The translations under genes and the position numbers were made by a program. From NCBI GenBank assembly GCA_002792115.1, contig PFNQ01000016.1, forward strand, positions 1 to 38,237: a DNA stretch of 38,237 nucleotides. Direction: 5' to 3'. Every line of letters begins with the position of its first letter. Position 1 is the stretch's first letter. The notes beneath the pieces were generated by a model. It was not told where the DNA came from, ran no database searches, and saw nothing but the letters and a program-made list of their open reading frames with translations. Shown one piece after another: positions 22,712 to 31,345 of the stretch. Origin of the DNA: Candidatus Woesearchaeota archaeon CG_4_10_14_0_2_um_filter_33_13 (GTDB taxonomy: Archaea > Nanobdellota > Nanobdellia > Woesearchaeales > GW2011-AR9).

Positions 22712-23389
22712 ATGGGAACAACAAAAAGATTGTACCAAGCGATAAGAGATTCAGATTTAGTTTTAGTAGACACTTCTATTTTTGGTTCTTCTAATCATAT
22801 TGCCAGAACAATTTATAATGCCAAAACTCCATCGGAATTAGTACCTTTACAAAGAGAATTATCAGAATGCCATAATATCTGGGATTTACAATTAAGATTA
22901 ATCAATAGAGCAGATAACGTTTATACAATTCCAGAAGTGGTAACAGAACTTCAGGAATTTGAAAGAATCCTTTCAGAATCATTAAAGTGGCATCAAACAA
23001 AATTAAAAGTAAAAAGTAGGGTAAGAAGTAAAGCAAAAACCGGGTTTAGGCAAAGACAATTAGCCCTGTCTGGAGAAGCCCCGATTTATCAAACTCCAAC
23101 TGCAATGTGTTTATTAAATTGTTTAGCTAGAGACACACAAAGAACAATTTCCTCAATTCCAATTTATCAGGGACCAATTGTAAGATATCCAGCAGACGCC
23201 CCTTTAGAAACTGATTTCCGCCTTGTTGGAGCAGCGATTGGTTATGCTGAAGCAAATCCAGATAGATCCGTAACATTATTATCTAATGATCATGAGATTA
23301 ATGATTACGTGCGACAATATGTATTAGAACGAGTAGTTGATACAGTAATGAAAAGAACTGGATTGGCTGCTATGCTTTCTCAATCTTAA
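22712..23389 (+). CDS. PIN-domain-like ribonuclease candidate
   Basis: The 225-residue protein begins with VLVDTSIFG (Asp at about 18), the usual first strand of PIN nucleases. PEVVTELQEFE gives a possible second acid, ETDFRLVGAAIGYA the third, and LLSNDHEIND the fourth, with the strand-helix spacing of PIN domains. The middle holds a basic stretch (KVKSRVRSKAKTGFRQRQ) that could bind RNA. No antitoxin gene is beside it, so a stand-alone RNA-processing nuclease is more likely than a VapC toxin. Its 3' end overlaps the convergent epimerase gene by 20 bp. Confidence 0.65.
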   Translation: MGTTKRLYQAIRDSDLVLVDTSIFGSSNHIARTIYNAKTPSELVPLQRELSECHNIWDLQLRLINRADNVYTIPEVVTELQEFERILSESLKWHQTKLKVKSRVRSKAKTGFRQRQLALSGEAPIYQTPTAMCLLNCLARDTQRTISSIPIYQGPIVRYPADAPLETDFRLVGAAIGYAEANPDRSVTLLSNDHEINDYVRQYVLERVVDTVMKRTGLAAMLSQS

Positions 23390-24014
23390 CACTATCATCG
23401 GGAATACCAATATCCATTACAATAATTTTTTCTTTTAACTTTTCTAACCCTTTCTTTAGATCATGAAAACAAACAATTAGTTCAACTTCACAACATTTAT
23501 CTTCAATTTTTCCAGTGTCCCCATTGATTCCAGAAGGAATATCAATGGCAACTTTTACTGCATTTTGAGAATTAAATAAATCCATTCCATAATCAAAGGG
23601 TTCTCGGACTATTCCTTTTAAACCAGTGCCTAACAAACCATCAATAAAGAGGTAATCTAAACTTTGTTGTAAGTGAAACTTCTCTAAATCATCCTTACTC
23701 CTAATTTCAAATATAGGGATATGTTTCTTAATCCGATTATAATTTAGTTCTGATTCTTCAGACATTTTTTCAACATCGCCAAAGAATAAAACAACTACGG
23801 GGTTCTCTTCAGCAAAGTATCTTGCTGCCACAAACGCATCTCCCCCATTGTTTCCCTGTCCAGCAAAAACAACAATTGTTTTGCCAATAAGGTCGTATCT
23901 TTCAGTTACTGCCTCAAAAACTGCTTTGCCAGCGTTTTCCATTAACTCTTCAACAGAGATACCTTGATCAGCAGCTAATTCTTCCAATTCTCGCATCTTT
24001 TTGATGGTAATCAT
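23370..24014 (-). CDS. nnrE: NAD(P)H-hydrate epimerase
   Basis: It interconverts the R and S forms of damaged hydrated NAD(P)H as part of nicotinamide nucleotide repair. The 214-residue protein is the YjeF N-terminal domain alone, with ELMENAGKAV, VFAGQGNNGGDAFVAARY, DGLLGTGLKG and AIDIPSGINGDTG. The matching dehydratase NnrD, often fused in archaea and bacteria, is absent here and must be elsewhere or missing. The start is leaderless from a TATA box shared with the divergent ABC gene. The last 20 bp overlap the PIN-like gene. Confidence 0.9.
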   Translation of the reverse strand: MITIKKMRELEELAADQGISVEELMENAGKAVFEAVTERYDLIGKTIVVFAGQGNNGGDAFVAARYFAEENPVVVLFFGDVEKMSEESELNYNRIKKHIPIFEIRSKDDLEKFHLQQSLDYLFIDGLLGTGLKGIVREPFDYGMDLFNSQNAVKVAIDIPSGINGDTGKIEDKCCEVELIVCFHDLKKGLEKLKEKIIVMDIGIPDDSVKIEKA

Positions 24015-24036
24015 AACGATTTATGATAAAACAAAC

Positions 24037-24044
24037 TTTATAAA
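24037..24044. promoter_or_regulatory. Shared palindromic TATA box for nnrE and the ABC exporter
   Basis: TTTATAAA is a perfect palindrome. Its centre is 26.5 nt from the nnrE ATG (minus, 24014) and 27.5 nt from the exporter ATG (plus, 24068). The 53-nt gap has no second TATA box at a suitable distance on either side, so one element appears to serve both leaderless genes. Confidence 0.7.
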
Positions 24045-24067
24045 CTTTCTGAACATAATATATACCA

Positions 24068-25879
24068 ATGGCAAGAACGTTTGATAAGTTTGAAGAGATT
24101 GATTTAAGATATAATCTCAAGGTACTTTGGAGCTTCTTGCGCAAATATAAGCTAGTGTTTATAGGAATAATCTCTTTGATAATCTTTAGTGAGTTAGCAG
24201 GTTTTTTTGATAACTTCTTGTTCAAATATTTAGTTGACAAAGGAACCTTGATGATCAATCAAGATATTACAATTGAATCATTTGGCAAGATCATTTTTTA
24301 TTCCGTTCTTGTTTATTTAGGAGTGCGCTTACTCTTAGCCATGACTTGGTTTTTCATTATTAGACTTGCAAATATCCTAGAATCAAATTTGATGCAAGAT
24401 ATAGAAAGAAAATCATTCTGGCACATCCTTAATTTATCATATCGTTATCACATAAACAAAAAGACCGGTGCAATTATTTCAAAGTTTACAAGAGGAGTTA
24501 ACAAAGTAGAATCTTTTGCAGATTCGTTCATCTTTAATTTTGTTCCTACCACATTCAAGATTGTATTATCCATTGGAGTCATTCTTTACTTTGATGTTGC
24601 TACTGCGGTCTGCCTTAGCGTGATGACAATTGCATTTATTTTTACAGGGGTGTACATCACTAATCTGCAAAAATCACCGCAAAATACTGCTAATTTTAAA
24701 GAAGACATGTTAAAGCAAAATTTAGGCGACACCTTACTTAATATTGAAACAGTAAAGTATTTTGGCAAGGAAAAAAGAACGTATAGTAACTTTAGGAAAT
24801 TATCTGAAAAATTAAGATTAGCAAGAAAAACATTTTGGGATTACTTCTCCTGGCATGCTGGAATTCAAACTGCTATCCTTGGTTTGGGTATTGGAGCAAT
24901 ATTTTATTTCAGCTTTACAAATTTTAAAAATGGTGGTTTAACTTTAGGTAGTATTGCCTTAATTTATGCAGCAGTTTGGAAATTAATTCCCCAACTATTT
25001 GGTTTAATTCAAGGTTATCGTGAATTCATAAGAAGTAGTGTTGATGTTGATGCATTATTTAAGATATTTAAAGAAAAAAATGAGGTTAAAGATATACAAA
25101 AAGCAAAACCTCTTCGTGTTAAAGATGGTAAGATTGAGTTTAAAAATGTTTATTTTTCTTACCCAAAACACAAAAAAGATTTAGATGATTCTCTGTTTTT
25201 GAATGATTTCAATCTCAAGATCGATAAGAATAGTAAAGTTGCTTTGGTTGGTCCATCTGGTAGTGGAAAAACAACAATAATCAAAATACTTTACCGCTTG
25301 TTTGATATTGATAAAGGAAAGATTATTATTGACGAACAAAACATCAGCAACGTAACTCAAGAATCCTTAAGGAACAGCTTAAGTATTGTGCCACAAGAAC
25401 CAATTTTATTTGATGATACTCTTTATTTTAATATCGCTTATGCCAATCCAAAAGCTAGCAGAAAACAAGTCTTTGCTGCAATTAAGTTTGCCCAATTAGA
25501 TAAATTAATTGCACAACTACCAAAAAAAGAGAAAACGGTTGTTGGGGAGAGAGGAGTAAAACTGTCTGGTGGAGAAAAACAAAGAGTTTCTATTGCTCGA
25601 GCCATACTTGCTAATAAAAAAATTTTGGTATTAGATGAAGCAACTTCCGCTCTTGATTCTCATACAGAAAAAGAAATTCAAAGAGATTTAGAGTTGTTGA
25701 TGGAAAATAGAACTACTATTATGGTTGCCCATCGGCTCTCCACTATAATGAAAGCAGACAAGATTGTTGTATTAAAGAATGGTGGAATTGTAGAAGTTGG
25801 AACGCATAAAGAACTAATCAATAAAAAAGGTGGGTTATACAAAAAGTTATGGAGATTACAACAAGGAGAACAATTATAA
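24068..25879 (+). CDS. ABC half-exporter, Atm1/MsbA type
   Basis: The 603-residue protein joins a six-helix exporter membrane domain (about 25-330) to an ATPase domain (about 355-600), and would work as a homodimer. Walker A is GPSGSGKTT (about 396-404), the signature is LSGGEKQRVSIARA, Walker B is ILVLDEATSALD and the switch His is in VAHRLST. The loop IETVKYFGKE resembles the ETVKYF segment of Atm1/ABCB7 exporters, but this alone does not fix the substrate. Lipid, peptide or thiol-compound export are all open. It precedes, by 63 nt, a separate ABC-2 transporter. Confidence 0.9.
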   Translation: MARTFDKFEEIDLRYNLKVLWSFLRKYKLVFIGIISLIIFSELAGFFDNFLFKYLVDKGTLMINQDITIESFGKIIFYSVLVYLGVRLLLAMTWFFIIRLANILESNLMQDIERKSFWHILNLSYRYHINKKTGAIISKFTRGVNKVESFADSFIFNFVPTTFKIVLSIGVILYFDVATAVCLSVMTIAFIFTGVYITNLQKSPQNTANFKEDMLKQNLGDTLLNIETVKYFGKEKRTYSNFRKLSEKLRLARKTFWDYFSWHAGIQTAILGLGIGAIFYFSFTNFKNGGLTLGSIALIYAAVWKLIPQLFGLIQGYREFIRSSVDVDALFKIFKEKNEVKDIQKAKPLRVKDGKIEFKNVYFSYPKHKKDLDDSLFLNDFNLKIDKNSKVALVGPSGSGKTTIIKILYRLFDIDKGKIIIDEQNISNVTQESLRNSLSIVPQEPILFDDTLYFNIAYANPKASRKQVFAAIKFAQLDKLIAQLPKKEKTVVGERGVKLSGGEKQRVSIARAILANKKILVLDEATSALDSHTEKEIQRDLELLMENRTTIMVAHRLSTIMKADKIVVLKNGGIVEVGTHKELINKKGGLYKKLWRLQQGEQL

Positions 25880-25911
25880 TCTTACTAAACATCAAACATA
25901 TTTAAAGAATA

Positions 25912-25922
25912 ATTTATATATA
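25912..25922 (+). promoter_or_regulatory. TATA box of the ABC-2 operon
   Basis: ATTTATATATA is centred about 26 nt before the ATG at 25943, so the first gene of the ABC-2 set is probably leaderless and separate from the exporter upstream. Confidence 0.6.
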
Positions 25923-25942
25923 CTTTTCTTTTAATTGTTTTA

Positions 25943-26956
25943 ATGGCCGCTATTATCAAAGTTGAGAACATTTCTAAAGAATTTCGTATTAAAGAAAAAG
26001 AACCTGGATTAAAGGGCAGTTTGAAGAGTTTGTTCACCTCTAAATATAAATCAATTGATGCAGTAGATAATATTTCTTTTAATGTTAATAAAGGAGAGGT
26101 TGTTGGTTTTATTGGACCTAATGGAGCAGGAAAAAGTACCACCATTAAAATGATGACTGGAATTTTATTTCCTTCATCAGGAAAGATAAACGTTATAAAT
26201 TATGATCCACAAAAAGAACGTAAAAAACTAGCTTTTAAAGTTGGCACGGTCTTCGGACAAAAACCACAATTGTGGTATCACTTACCTGCAATAGACACAT
26301 TCAATCTTTTTGCTAAGATTTATGAGATTCCAGAAAAACAATATCAACAAAGATTAAAGGAGTTGATCAAAACTTTTGAAGTTGAAGAAGTAATAAATCA
26401 GCCGGTACGAAAACTTTCTTTAGGACAAAGGATGCGTTGTGAGATGATTGCTTCATTATTACATAATCCTGAAGTCTTGTTTTTAGATGAACCAACAATC
26501 GGCATGGATATCGTTGCTAAGAAAAGAATTAGGGAACTGATCAAAAATCTAAATGAAAATGACGGAGTTACAGTAATTCTTACATCACACGACCTTGAGG
26601 ATGTTGAACAAGTATGTAAACGATTAATTATTATCAATAATGGCAAGATTGTTTATGATGGTTCAACAAAAGGAATAAGAGAGAAATACCTTAATTTTAA
26701 GATTATACAAGTAATATTAAATGAGAAAACTGAATCTCTAAATTTAGGATTAAAAAATGTTAAGGCCGTCTTTAAAGGAAAGTTTCGCCATGTTATAGAG
26801 ATAGATACAAGTAAACATCCAATACAAGAAGTCGTTAAAAAAATTGTTTCCAAGTATAATGTTGAAGACATTAACATCTTAGATCCCCCAATAGAAGAAA
26901 TCATCAGTAGAATATATCAGAATAAGACGGATCATAAGGATCAGAAATGGGATTAA
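25943..26956 (+). CDS. ABC-2 transporter ATP-binding protein
   Basis: The 337-residue ATPase has GPNGAGKSTT (Walker A, about 68-77), signature LSLGQRMR, Walker B VLFLDEPTIGMD and LTSHDLEDVEQ. The N-terminal stretch with GLKGSLKSLF before the first strand and the C-terminal domain of about 90 residues resemble ATPases paired with DUF990-type permeases. It overlaps the next gene by 10 nt, so the two are translationally coupled. The substrate is unknown; polysaccharide, lipid or drug export are typical of ABC-2 systems. Confidence 0.92.
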   Translation: MAAIIKVENISKEFRIKEKEPGLKGSLKSLFTSKYKSIDAVDNISFNVNKGEVVGFIGPNGAGKSTTIKMMTGILFPSSGKINVINYDPQKERKKLAFKVGTVFGQKPQLWYHLPAIDTFNLFAKIYEIPEKQYQQRLKELIKTFEVEEVINQPVRKLSLGQRMRCEMIASLLHNPEVLFLDEPTIGMDIVAKKRIRELIKNLNENDGVTVILTSHDLEDVEQVCKRLIIINNGKIVYDGSTKGIREKYLNFKIIQVILNEKTESLNLGLKNVKAVFKGKFRHVIEIDTSKHPIQEVVKKIVSKYNVEDINILDPPIEEIISRIYQNKTDHKDQKWD

Positions 26957-27738
26957 CAAAATATTGGGAATCCTGTAAGATTAGTTTGTACAATAGCTTA
27001 GTTTACAAAGCAGACTTCATATCTAACTCTTTGTTTATCGGTCTAATTATTTTCATTTTTGTTTACCTCTGGAAAGCAGTTTATGGTTCCGGCCATGGGG
27101 TTATTGAAGGATTTACCATCAGTATGATGGTCTGGTACTTTGTCATGACTGAATCTATTGTAACTGCACCAGGAAGATTAATTGAAGAGATTGGAGAAGA
27201 TGTTCAATCCGGAGAGATTGCTACAAAGTTGAACAAACCTTATAATTCTGTTCTGTTCAAATATGCGTATAATATGGGCCAGACACTTTTACGATTTATC
27301 TTAACATTTCTAGTTGGCGGGATTATTGCTTTCTTATTCTTAGGAGGTGTAGAAATAAATTGGTTAACACTTCCTTTAGTAGGAATAGTAATTATTTTGG
27401 CTTTAACATTACACTTTTGCATGATGATGTTATTAGGCATCTTTACATTTTGGTTTGAAGATGCTAAAGCATTAAATTTCTTATACAACAAAATCATTTT
27501 TGTATTTGGAGGAATGCTTCTCCCTTTAGAGATTTTTCCACAATGGTTAGCAAAGATTAGTGCAGTAATGCCCTTTAGTTTTGTTGCTTATCATCCAGCC
27601 AGATTATTTGTAATCTTTAATCTTAACAATTTCATCAGGACAATATTTTTAGAATTGATATGGATTGCTTTATTTTCTGGATTAATCGCCATTTTTTATA
27701 AATCATTTATTAAAAAGATTAGTATCAACGGGGGATAA
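26947..27738 (+). CDS. ABC-2 permease subunit 1 (DUF990-like)
   Basis: The 263-residue protein has about six transmembrane helices and no signal. YWESCKISLYNSLVYKADFI at the start and VQSGEIATKLNKPYN after helix 2 are typical of DUF990/ABC-2 permeases, where the latter forms the coupling region to the ATPase. The start overlaps the ATPase gene by 10 nt. The partner permease follows after 49 nt, so the working unit is likely two different permeases with an ATPase dimer. Confidence 0.85.
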   Translation: MGLTKYWESCKISLYNSLVYKADFISNSLFIGLIIFIFVYLWKAVYGSGHGVIEGFTISMMVWYFVMTESIVTAPGRLIEEIGEDVQSGEIATKLNKPYNSVLFKYAYNMGQTLLRFILTFLVGGIIAFLFLGGVEINWLTLPLVGIVIILALTLHFCMMMLLGIFTFWFEDAKALNFLYNKIIFVFGGMLLPLEIFPQWLAKISAVMPFSFVAYHPARLFVIFNLNNFIRTIFLELIWIALFSGLIAIFYKSFIKKISINGG

Positions 27739-27787
27739 TAAAAACTAATAGAATATAACAAAAGAACAACTTCAATTACAAAATCAA

Positions 27788-28585
27788 ATGAAACAAACAT
27801 CAAGTATCAAAGGCCATTGGGAACTTTTTAAAGAGTACGTTAAATTAAACTTAGCCACTGCGTTGGAATATCGATTTAGTTTTGTAGTGCAAACAATAAC
27901 CATGGTTCTTAATGATATCACCTGGTTAATTTTTTGGTGGATATTTTTCACTAAGTTTGGTTCTTTAAATGGTTGGCAAATTGAACATATTCTGGTTTTA
28001 TATGCACTATTAAACTTATCTTATGGATTAGCAGGAATGTTTTTTGGAAATAAAAATCATATTTCTTCAATGATTTCTGAAGGAAGATTAGATTTTTATA
28101 TTAACTTTCCAAAAAATATTTTATTTCATGTATTAATTAGTAGGTCTAACTGGTTTGGTGTAGGTGATGCCCTATTCGGATTAATTTTAGCAGCAATTAC
28201 CTTAAGCTTAAAACAATGGCCCTTATTCCTTTTGCTAACACTCAGTTCAACAATAATATTTGTATCCTTTGCAGTTCTCGCACATTCTTTAGCCTTTTAC
28301 TTTGGGAACTCTTCTGAAACTTCTAGAAGCTTGAATATGGGGATTGTTACCATGTCTAGTTATCCCAGCCAGATGTTTGGTGGAGTAGCTAAGTTTTTGA
28401 TGTTAACGGTTTTCCCAGCGGGTTTTATTTCTGGTATACCTGTACAACTGTTGTACCAATTTAATTGGTTCTGGTTAATATCAACGATACTTTTCTCTCT
28501 GATGTTCTTAGCTACTTCAATATATTTCTTTTACAAAGGTCTAAGAAAATACGAAAGTGGCAGCATGATTACAAGTAGAATATAA
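27788..28585 (+). CDS. ABC-2 permease subunit 2 (DUF990-like)
   Basis: The 265-residue protein has about six transmembrane helices. FKEYVKLNLATALEYRFSF at the start and ISEGRLDFYINFPKNILF match the same coupling pattern as the first permease, so the two are paralogs. The GATATT-like sequence AATATAAC lies about 33 nt upstream, but cotranscription with the two genes before it is more likely. It is convergent with the DUF212 gene. Confidence 0.85.
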   Translation: MKQTSSIKGHWELFKEYVKLNLATALEYRFSFVVQTITMVLNDITWLIFWWIFFTKFGSLNGWQIEHILVLYALLNLSYGLAGMFFGNKNHISSMISEGRLDFYINFPKNILFHVLISRSNWFGVGDALFGLILAAITLSLKQWPLFLLLTLSSTIIFVSFAVLAHSLAFYFGNSSETSRSLNMGIVTMSSYPSQMFGGVAKFLMLTVFPAGFISGIPVQLLYQFNWFWLISTILFSLMFLATSIYFFYKGLRKYESGSMITSRI

Positions 28586-28626
28586 AAGTAAAATACTAGC
28601 TACTTCACTAACCGCCAATTAAACAT

Positions 28627-29037
28627 TTAAAGAAAGTAATGTACCAATAAACTAACCACAAAACCAATGATTGAGCCAATCGTTACTTGTAAAGGTGTGT
28701 GGCCAAGGGCGAAGTGTGTTTCTTTCTTCATCTTTAACTTCTTCATCATCTGGTTAATAACAATCCCTTCCTCTCCGGCAGTTCTTCTAACACCAAATGC
28801 ATCTCTTATTACAACCATAGCTAACACTAAACTAATCGCAAAAGCAGTTGTAACACCATCTTCTAAATAAATAATTGTAGCTAAGGATATTACAAACGCT
28901 GAATGTGAACTTGGCATTCCTCCCGTGACTATTAAATCCTTAACAGTTAAAGACTTATGACGAAAGAATAAAACAACCAATTTAATTAACTGAGCTCCAA
29001 ACCCAGCCAAAATTAAAGTTAATACAACCTTGTTCAT
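28627..29037 (-). CDS. DUF212 (divergent PAP2) membrane protein
   Basis: The 136-residue protein with about four hydrophobic segments carries GGMPSSHSAFVISLA, RDAFGVRRTAGEEG and LGHTPLQV. These are the phosphatase-like motifs of the DUF212 family (YuiD-like), related to PAP2/acid phosphatases. A membrane lipid phosphatase is possible but unproven for the family. The ATG lies 26-27 nt after TTTATATAT-like sequence read on the minus strand (29057-29067), so it is leaderless. Confidence 0.85.
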   Translation of the reverse strand: MNKVVLTLILAGFGAQLIKLVVLFFRHKSLTVKDLIVTGGMPSSHSAFVISLATIIYLEDGVTTAFAISLVLAMVVIRDAFGVRRTAGEEGIVINQMMKKLKMKKETHFALGHTPLQVTIGSIIGFVVSLLVHYFL

Positions 29038-29108
29038 AAATAAAGAATATTTTTAGGCTTTATATATTTTGTTTATTACCATCGGGGAGAAACCAGCATC
29101 TCCGAAAA

Positions 29109-29118
29109 GTATAAATAC
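29109..29118 (+). promoter_or_regulatory. TATA box of the VTT-domain gene
   Basis: GTATAAATAC is centred about 27 nt before the ATG at 29140, giving a leaderless transcript. The 102-nt divergent gap also holds the DUF212 TATA box. Confidence 0.6.
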
Positions 29119-29139
29119 GCAAATTCTTTACCATACAAC

Positions 29140-29985
29140 ATGAAGCAGAAGCATCGAATTGGTGGATATATTGTTTTAGTGTTAATTTTGTTAGCCTTAG
29201 GAGCAGTTTATTACTTCCTTCCAAACTTAAAACAATTTGCTTCTCCCGATTTTATTAGAGAGTATCTTTTAGGATTCGGAATATTAAGTTATCCTCTCTT
29301 TATATTATTGCTTCTTTTATCGATACCTCTTCCAATTCCTAGCTCACCAATTGTTGTAGCCGGTGGGTTTCTTTATGGAACATTCTTAGGAACAGCCTTA
29401 GCAGTTTTTTCGGTTGCAATCGGTGCATCCGTGTCCTTCTTATTAGTCAGATATTATGGCAAACCATTATTAGAAAAGCTGGTTGATAAAAAACATTTAG
29501 AACACTTTCATTTTTTGTTTGAACGCCGTGGACCAACCTTAGCATTTATTTCATATTTAGTACCAATATTTCCAAGCGACGCAATTAGTCTAATCCTGGG
29601 ACTAACCAAAATGAGATACAGACAATTTATTGTTTTAGTTATCTTAGGCCACATCCCAAGATATCTGATTGTTAATTCCTTCGGAGAAGATTTATTTCTT
29701 GGATTCAGTATGAAAACTGTTTTTGTCCTTGTGATGTTAATAACATTAATATTAATCGCTTTATTCCGAGAAAAGATAAACAAGTTTTTCTTTAAAGAAC
29801 TGCATGAATTAGAAGCAGAAGCAATTAAAGTAGAGCAAGGTATTAAAAAAGAAGCTAAAATTATAGAAAAAGGTTTAGAAACGGAAATAAGTAAGATTAG
29901 AAAAGGATCAAAAAAAGAGTTAACTTTAGTTGAGAAAGAATTGCAAAAAGATTTAGAGTCAATTAAAAGAAAAAAGAGATATTAA
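29140..29985 (+). CDS. VTT/SNARE-associated-domain membrane protein with coiled tail
   Basis: The 281-residue protein has an N-terminal helix and a VTT (DedA/TVP38) core. PIPSSPIVVAGGFLYGTFLG is the family's re-entrant segment, followed by ERRGPTLAFISYLVPIFPSD and GLTKMRYRQFI. The family moves or scrambles lipids in known members. After the last helix (about 205) comes a charged helix of about 60 residues with repeats of the kind GLETEISKIRKGSKKEL, probably a cytoplasmic coiled coil and unusual for the family. It ends 8 nt from the convergent EEP gene. Confidence 0.85.
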   Translation: MKQKHRIGGYIVLVLILLALGAVYYFLPNLKQFASPDFIREYLLGFGILSYPLFILLLLLSIPLPIPSSPIVVAGGFLYGTFLGTALAVFSVAIGASVSFLLVRYYGKPLLEKLVDKKHLEHFHFLFERRGPTLAFISYLVPIFPSDAISLILGLTKMRYRQFIVLVILGHIPRYLIVNSFGEDLFLGFSMKTVFVLVMLITLILIALFREKINKFFFKELHELEAEAIKVEQGIKKEAKIIEKGLETEISKIRKGSKKELTLVEKELQKDLESIKRKKRY

Positions 29986-29993
29986 ATTCAGAC

Positions 29994-30824
29994 TTATTTT
30001 TTCTTGTTAATTTCCCCAATCTTGCTTACATAAGACTTTTTACCATGGCTTTTATTCTTAAACTCAAACTCAATCATTATTGGCAAGTGGTCGGAAAAGT
30101 TAAAATGTAAGATAGTATATTTCTTAACATTTAGATCCGATGAAGTAAGAATATAATCCAATCTTTTAGTTGGATGCCAGGCTGGTTCAGTAAATGGCAC
30201 AGATTCTTTTTCAAGTGCAATCTTATCTCTTAGATTGGTTTTAGTCAACAATTTTTCAATCTCTGCCACTCCATTAAAAGTATTAAAATCACCCATTAAG
30301 ATAACGGGATTTTTTATAGAATTAACAATCTTGACCAACTCATCAACTTGCTTAGCTCTAGTTTTCTTTCCCAATGCAAGATGAGCCGCCAAGAGAGTAA
30401 CTGGTTTGGGGCAATCAATTGTCGCTTCTATAATAACTCTCTTTGTTCCCTCATGTAAGACATGATATTTAATCTTTCTCAACTTGTACTTTGAAACAAT
30501 TGCGTTAGCCTGTTTATCTAAAATGGGAGTATGATGAAACAATTTAAGCCAACCAGTTAAAGGATACTTAACCCGTTCCACAAAAGACTTTAACCCCATC
30601 TTTTCTTCGATAAATCGTACTTCATCTGTACCTCTACTTCTAAAAGACCCAGTATCAACCTCTATTAAAGTCAAGATGTCTGGTTTAAGTTTTTTAAGCT
30701 CATCAACCATTCTTTGATCTAATTGTTTTGGTGGAAAAAATATTTTCCAGAATTCCAAGTATTGATACCATAGCCCGGGAATGCCTTCGCAATACTCAAT
30801 ATTATAACTAATTATTCTTACCAT
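29994..30824 (-). CDS. Endonuclease/exonuclease/phosphatase (EEP) family protein
   Basis: The 276-residue metal-dependent phosphodiesterase has the active-site set ISYNIE (Asn8), LTLIEVD (Glu at about 59), LLAAHLALGKKTRAKQVDEL, MGDFNTFNG (Asp and Asn), RLDYIL and NFSDHLPI (final Asp-His). It has no signal peptide and should be cytoplasmic. DNA, RNA, phosphoinositide-like lipid and nucleotide substrates are all known in the fold, so the target is open. The minus-strand TATA CTTTTATACTC (30843-30853) is about 24-26 nt before the ATG. Confidence 0.85.
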   Translation of the reverse strand: MVRIISYNIEYCEGIPGLWYQYLEFWKIFFPPKQLDQRMVDELKKLKPDILTLIEVDTGSFRSRGTDEVRFIEEKMGLKSFVERVKYPLTGWLKLFHHTPILDKQANAIVSKYKLRKIKYHVLHEGTKRVIIEATIDCPKPVTLLAAHLALGKKTRAKQVDELVKIVNSIKNPVILMGDFNTFNGVAEIEKLLTKTNLRDKIALEKESVPFTEPAWHPTKRLDYILTSSDLNVKKYTILHFNFSDHLPIMIEFEFKNKSHGKKSYVSKIGEINKKK

Positions 30825-30894
30825 ATTAATATCATTATTTAAGAGTATAAAAGTGTTATTAATTACTAAGAAGAAGTATCTAATTAATCAAACA

Positions 30895-31272
30895 TTAATT
30901 TAACTTAAACACTTTCAATAATTTTTCTCTATAAAAATAAATTGCTATAGTCACAATCACGGCCCCAAATAAAGATGGAAAGGCCCAATATTCTCTATCT
31001 TTACCTCCACCCAAAAGTAAGAAGATAATCTGGTCAATCATTAACCCTAATCCAAGAGCCAGCAAGATTATTTTTATTACTCTTAACCTTGTTGGTAATA
31101 AAAATATCATCAACGATAAAATCAATCCAAACCAAAAATGATGAATCACTATTCCAAAAAAAATGATATCCACTTCTGGAACAAGATAGACAAATAGACG
31201 CATAAGGAAGACTGTTAAAACAAGTAAAAGATAAAACCAATTCTCAGTTCTTTTAAAAAACCATTCTGACAT
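30895..31272 (-). CDS. Small four-helix membrane protein
   Basis: The protein of 125 residues has about four transmembrane helices (near 10-28, 36-58, 63-82, 90-111) and a basic C-terminus. I do not recognise a family. The open frame can be read from a TTG at 31278, but the minus-strand TATA GATTATATAATTG (31291-31303) is centred 26 nt before the ATG at 31272, so MSEWFF is the likely N-terminus. The neighbours, EEP and aIF2-gamma, do not suggest a role. Confidence 0.6.
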   Translation of the reverse strand: MSEWFFKRTENWFYLLLVLTVFLMRLFVYLVPEVDIIFFGIVIHHFWFGLILSLMIFLLPTRLRVIKIILLALGLGLMIDQIIFLLLGGGKDREYWAFPSLFGAVIVTIAIYFYREKLLKVFKLN

Positions 31273-31345
31273 AATCAACTAGAGAAGTAATCAATTATAT
31301 AATCATTCCGTTAAAATAGAAGAGTGGAGTTGCTTTTTTGAACAT

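Noticed and set aside
22712-23389. VapC toxin
   Set aside because: It is longer than VapC, has an internal basic insert, and no small antitoxin gene precedes it; the gene upstream is an HD hydrolase with its own promoter.
24068-28585. Four-gene single ABC operon
   Set aside because: A TATA box lies 26 nt before the ATG at 25943, and the exporter is already a complete half-transporter, so two separate systems are more likely.
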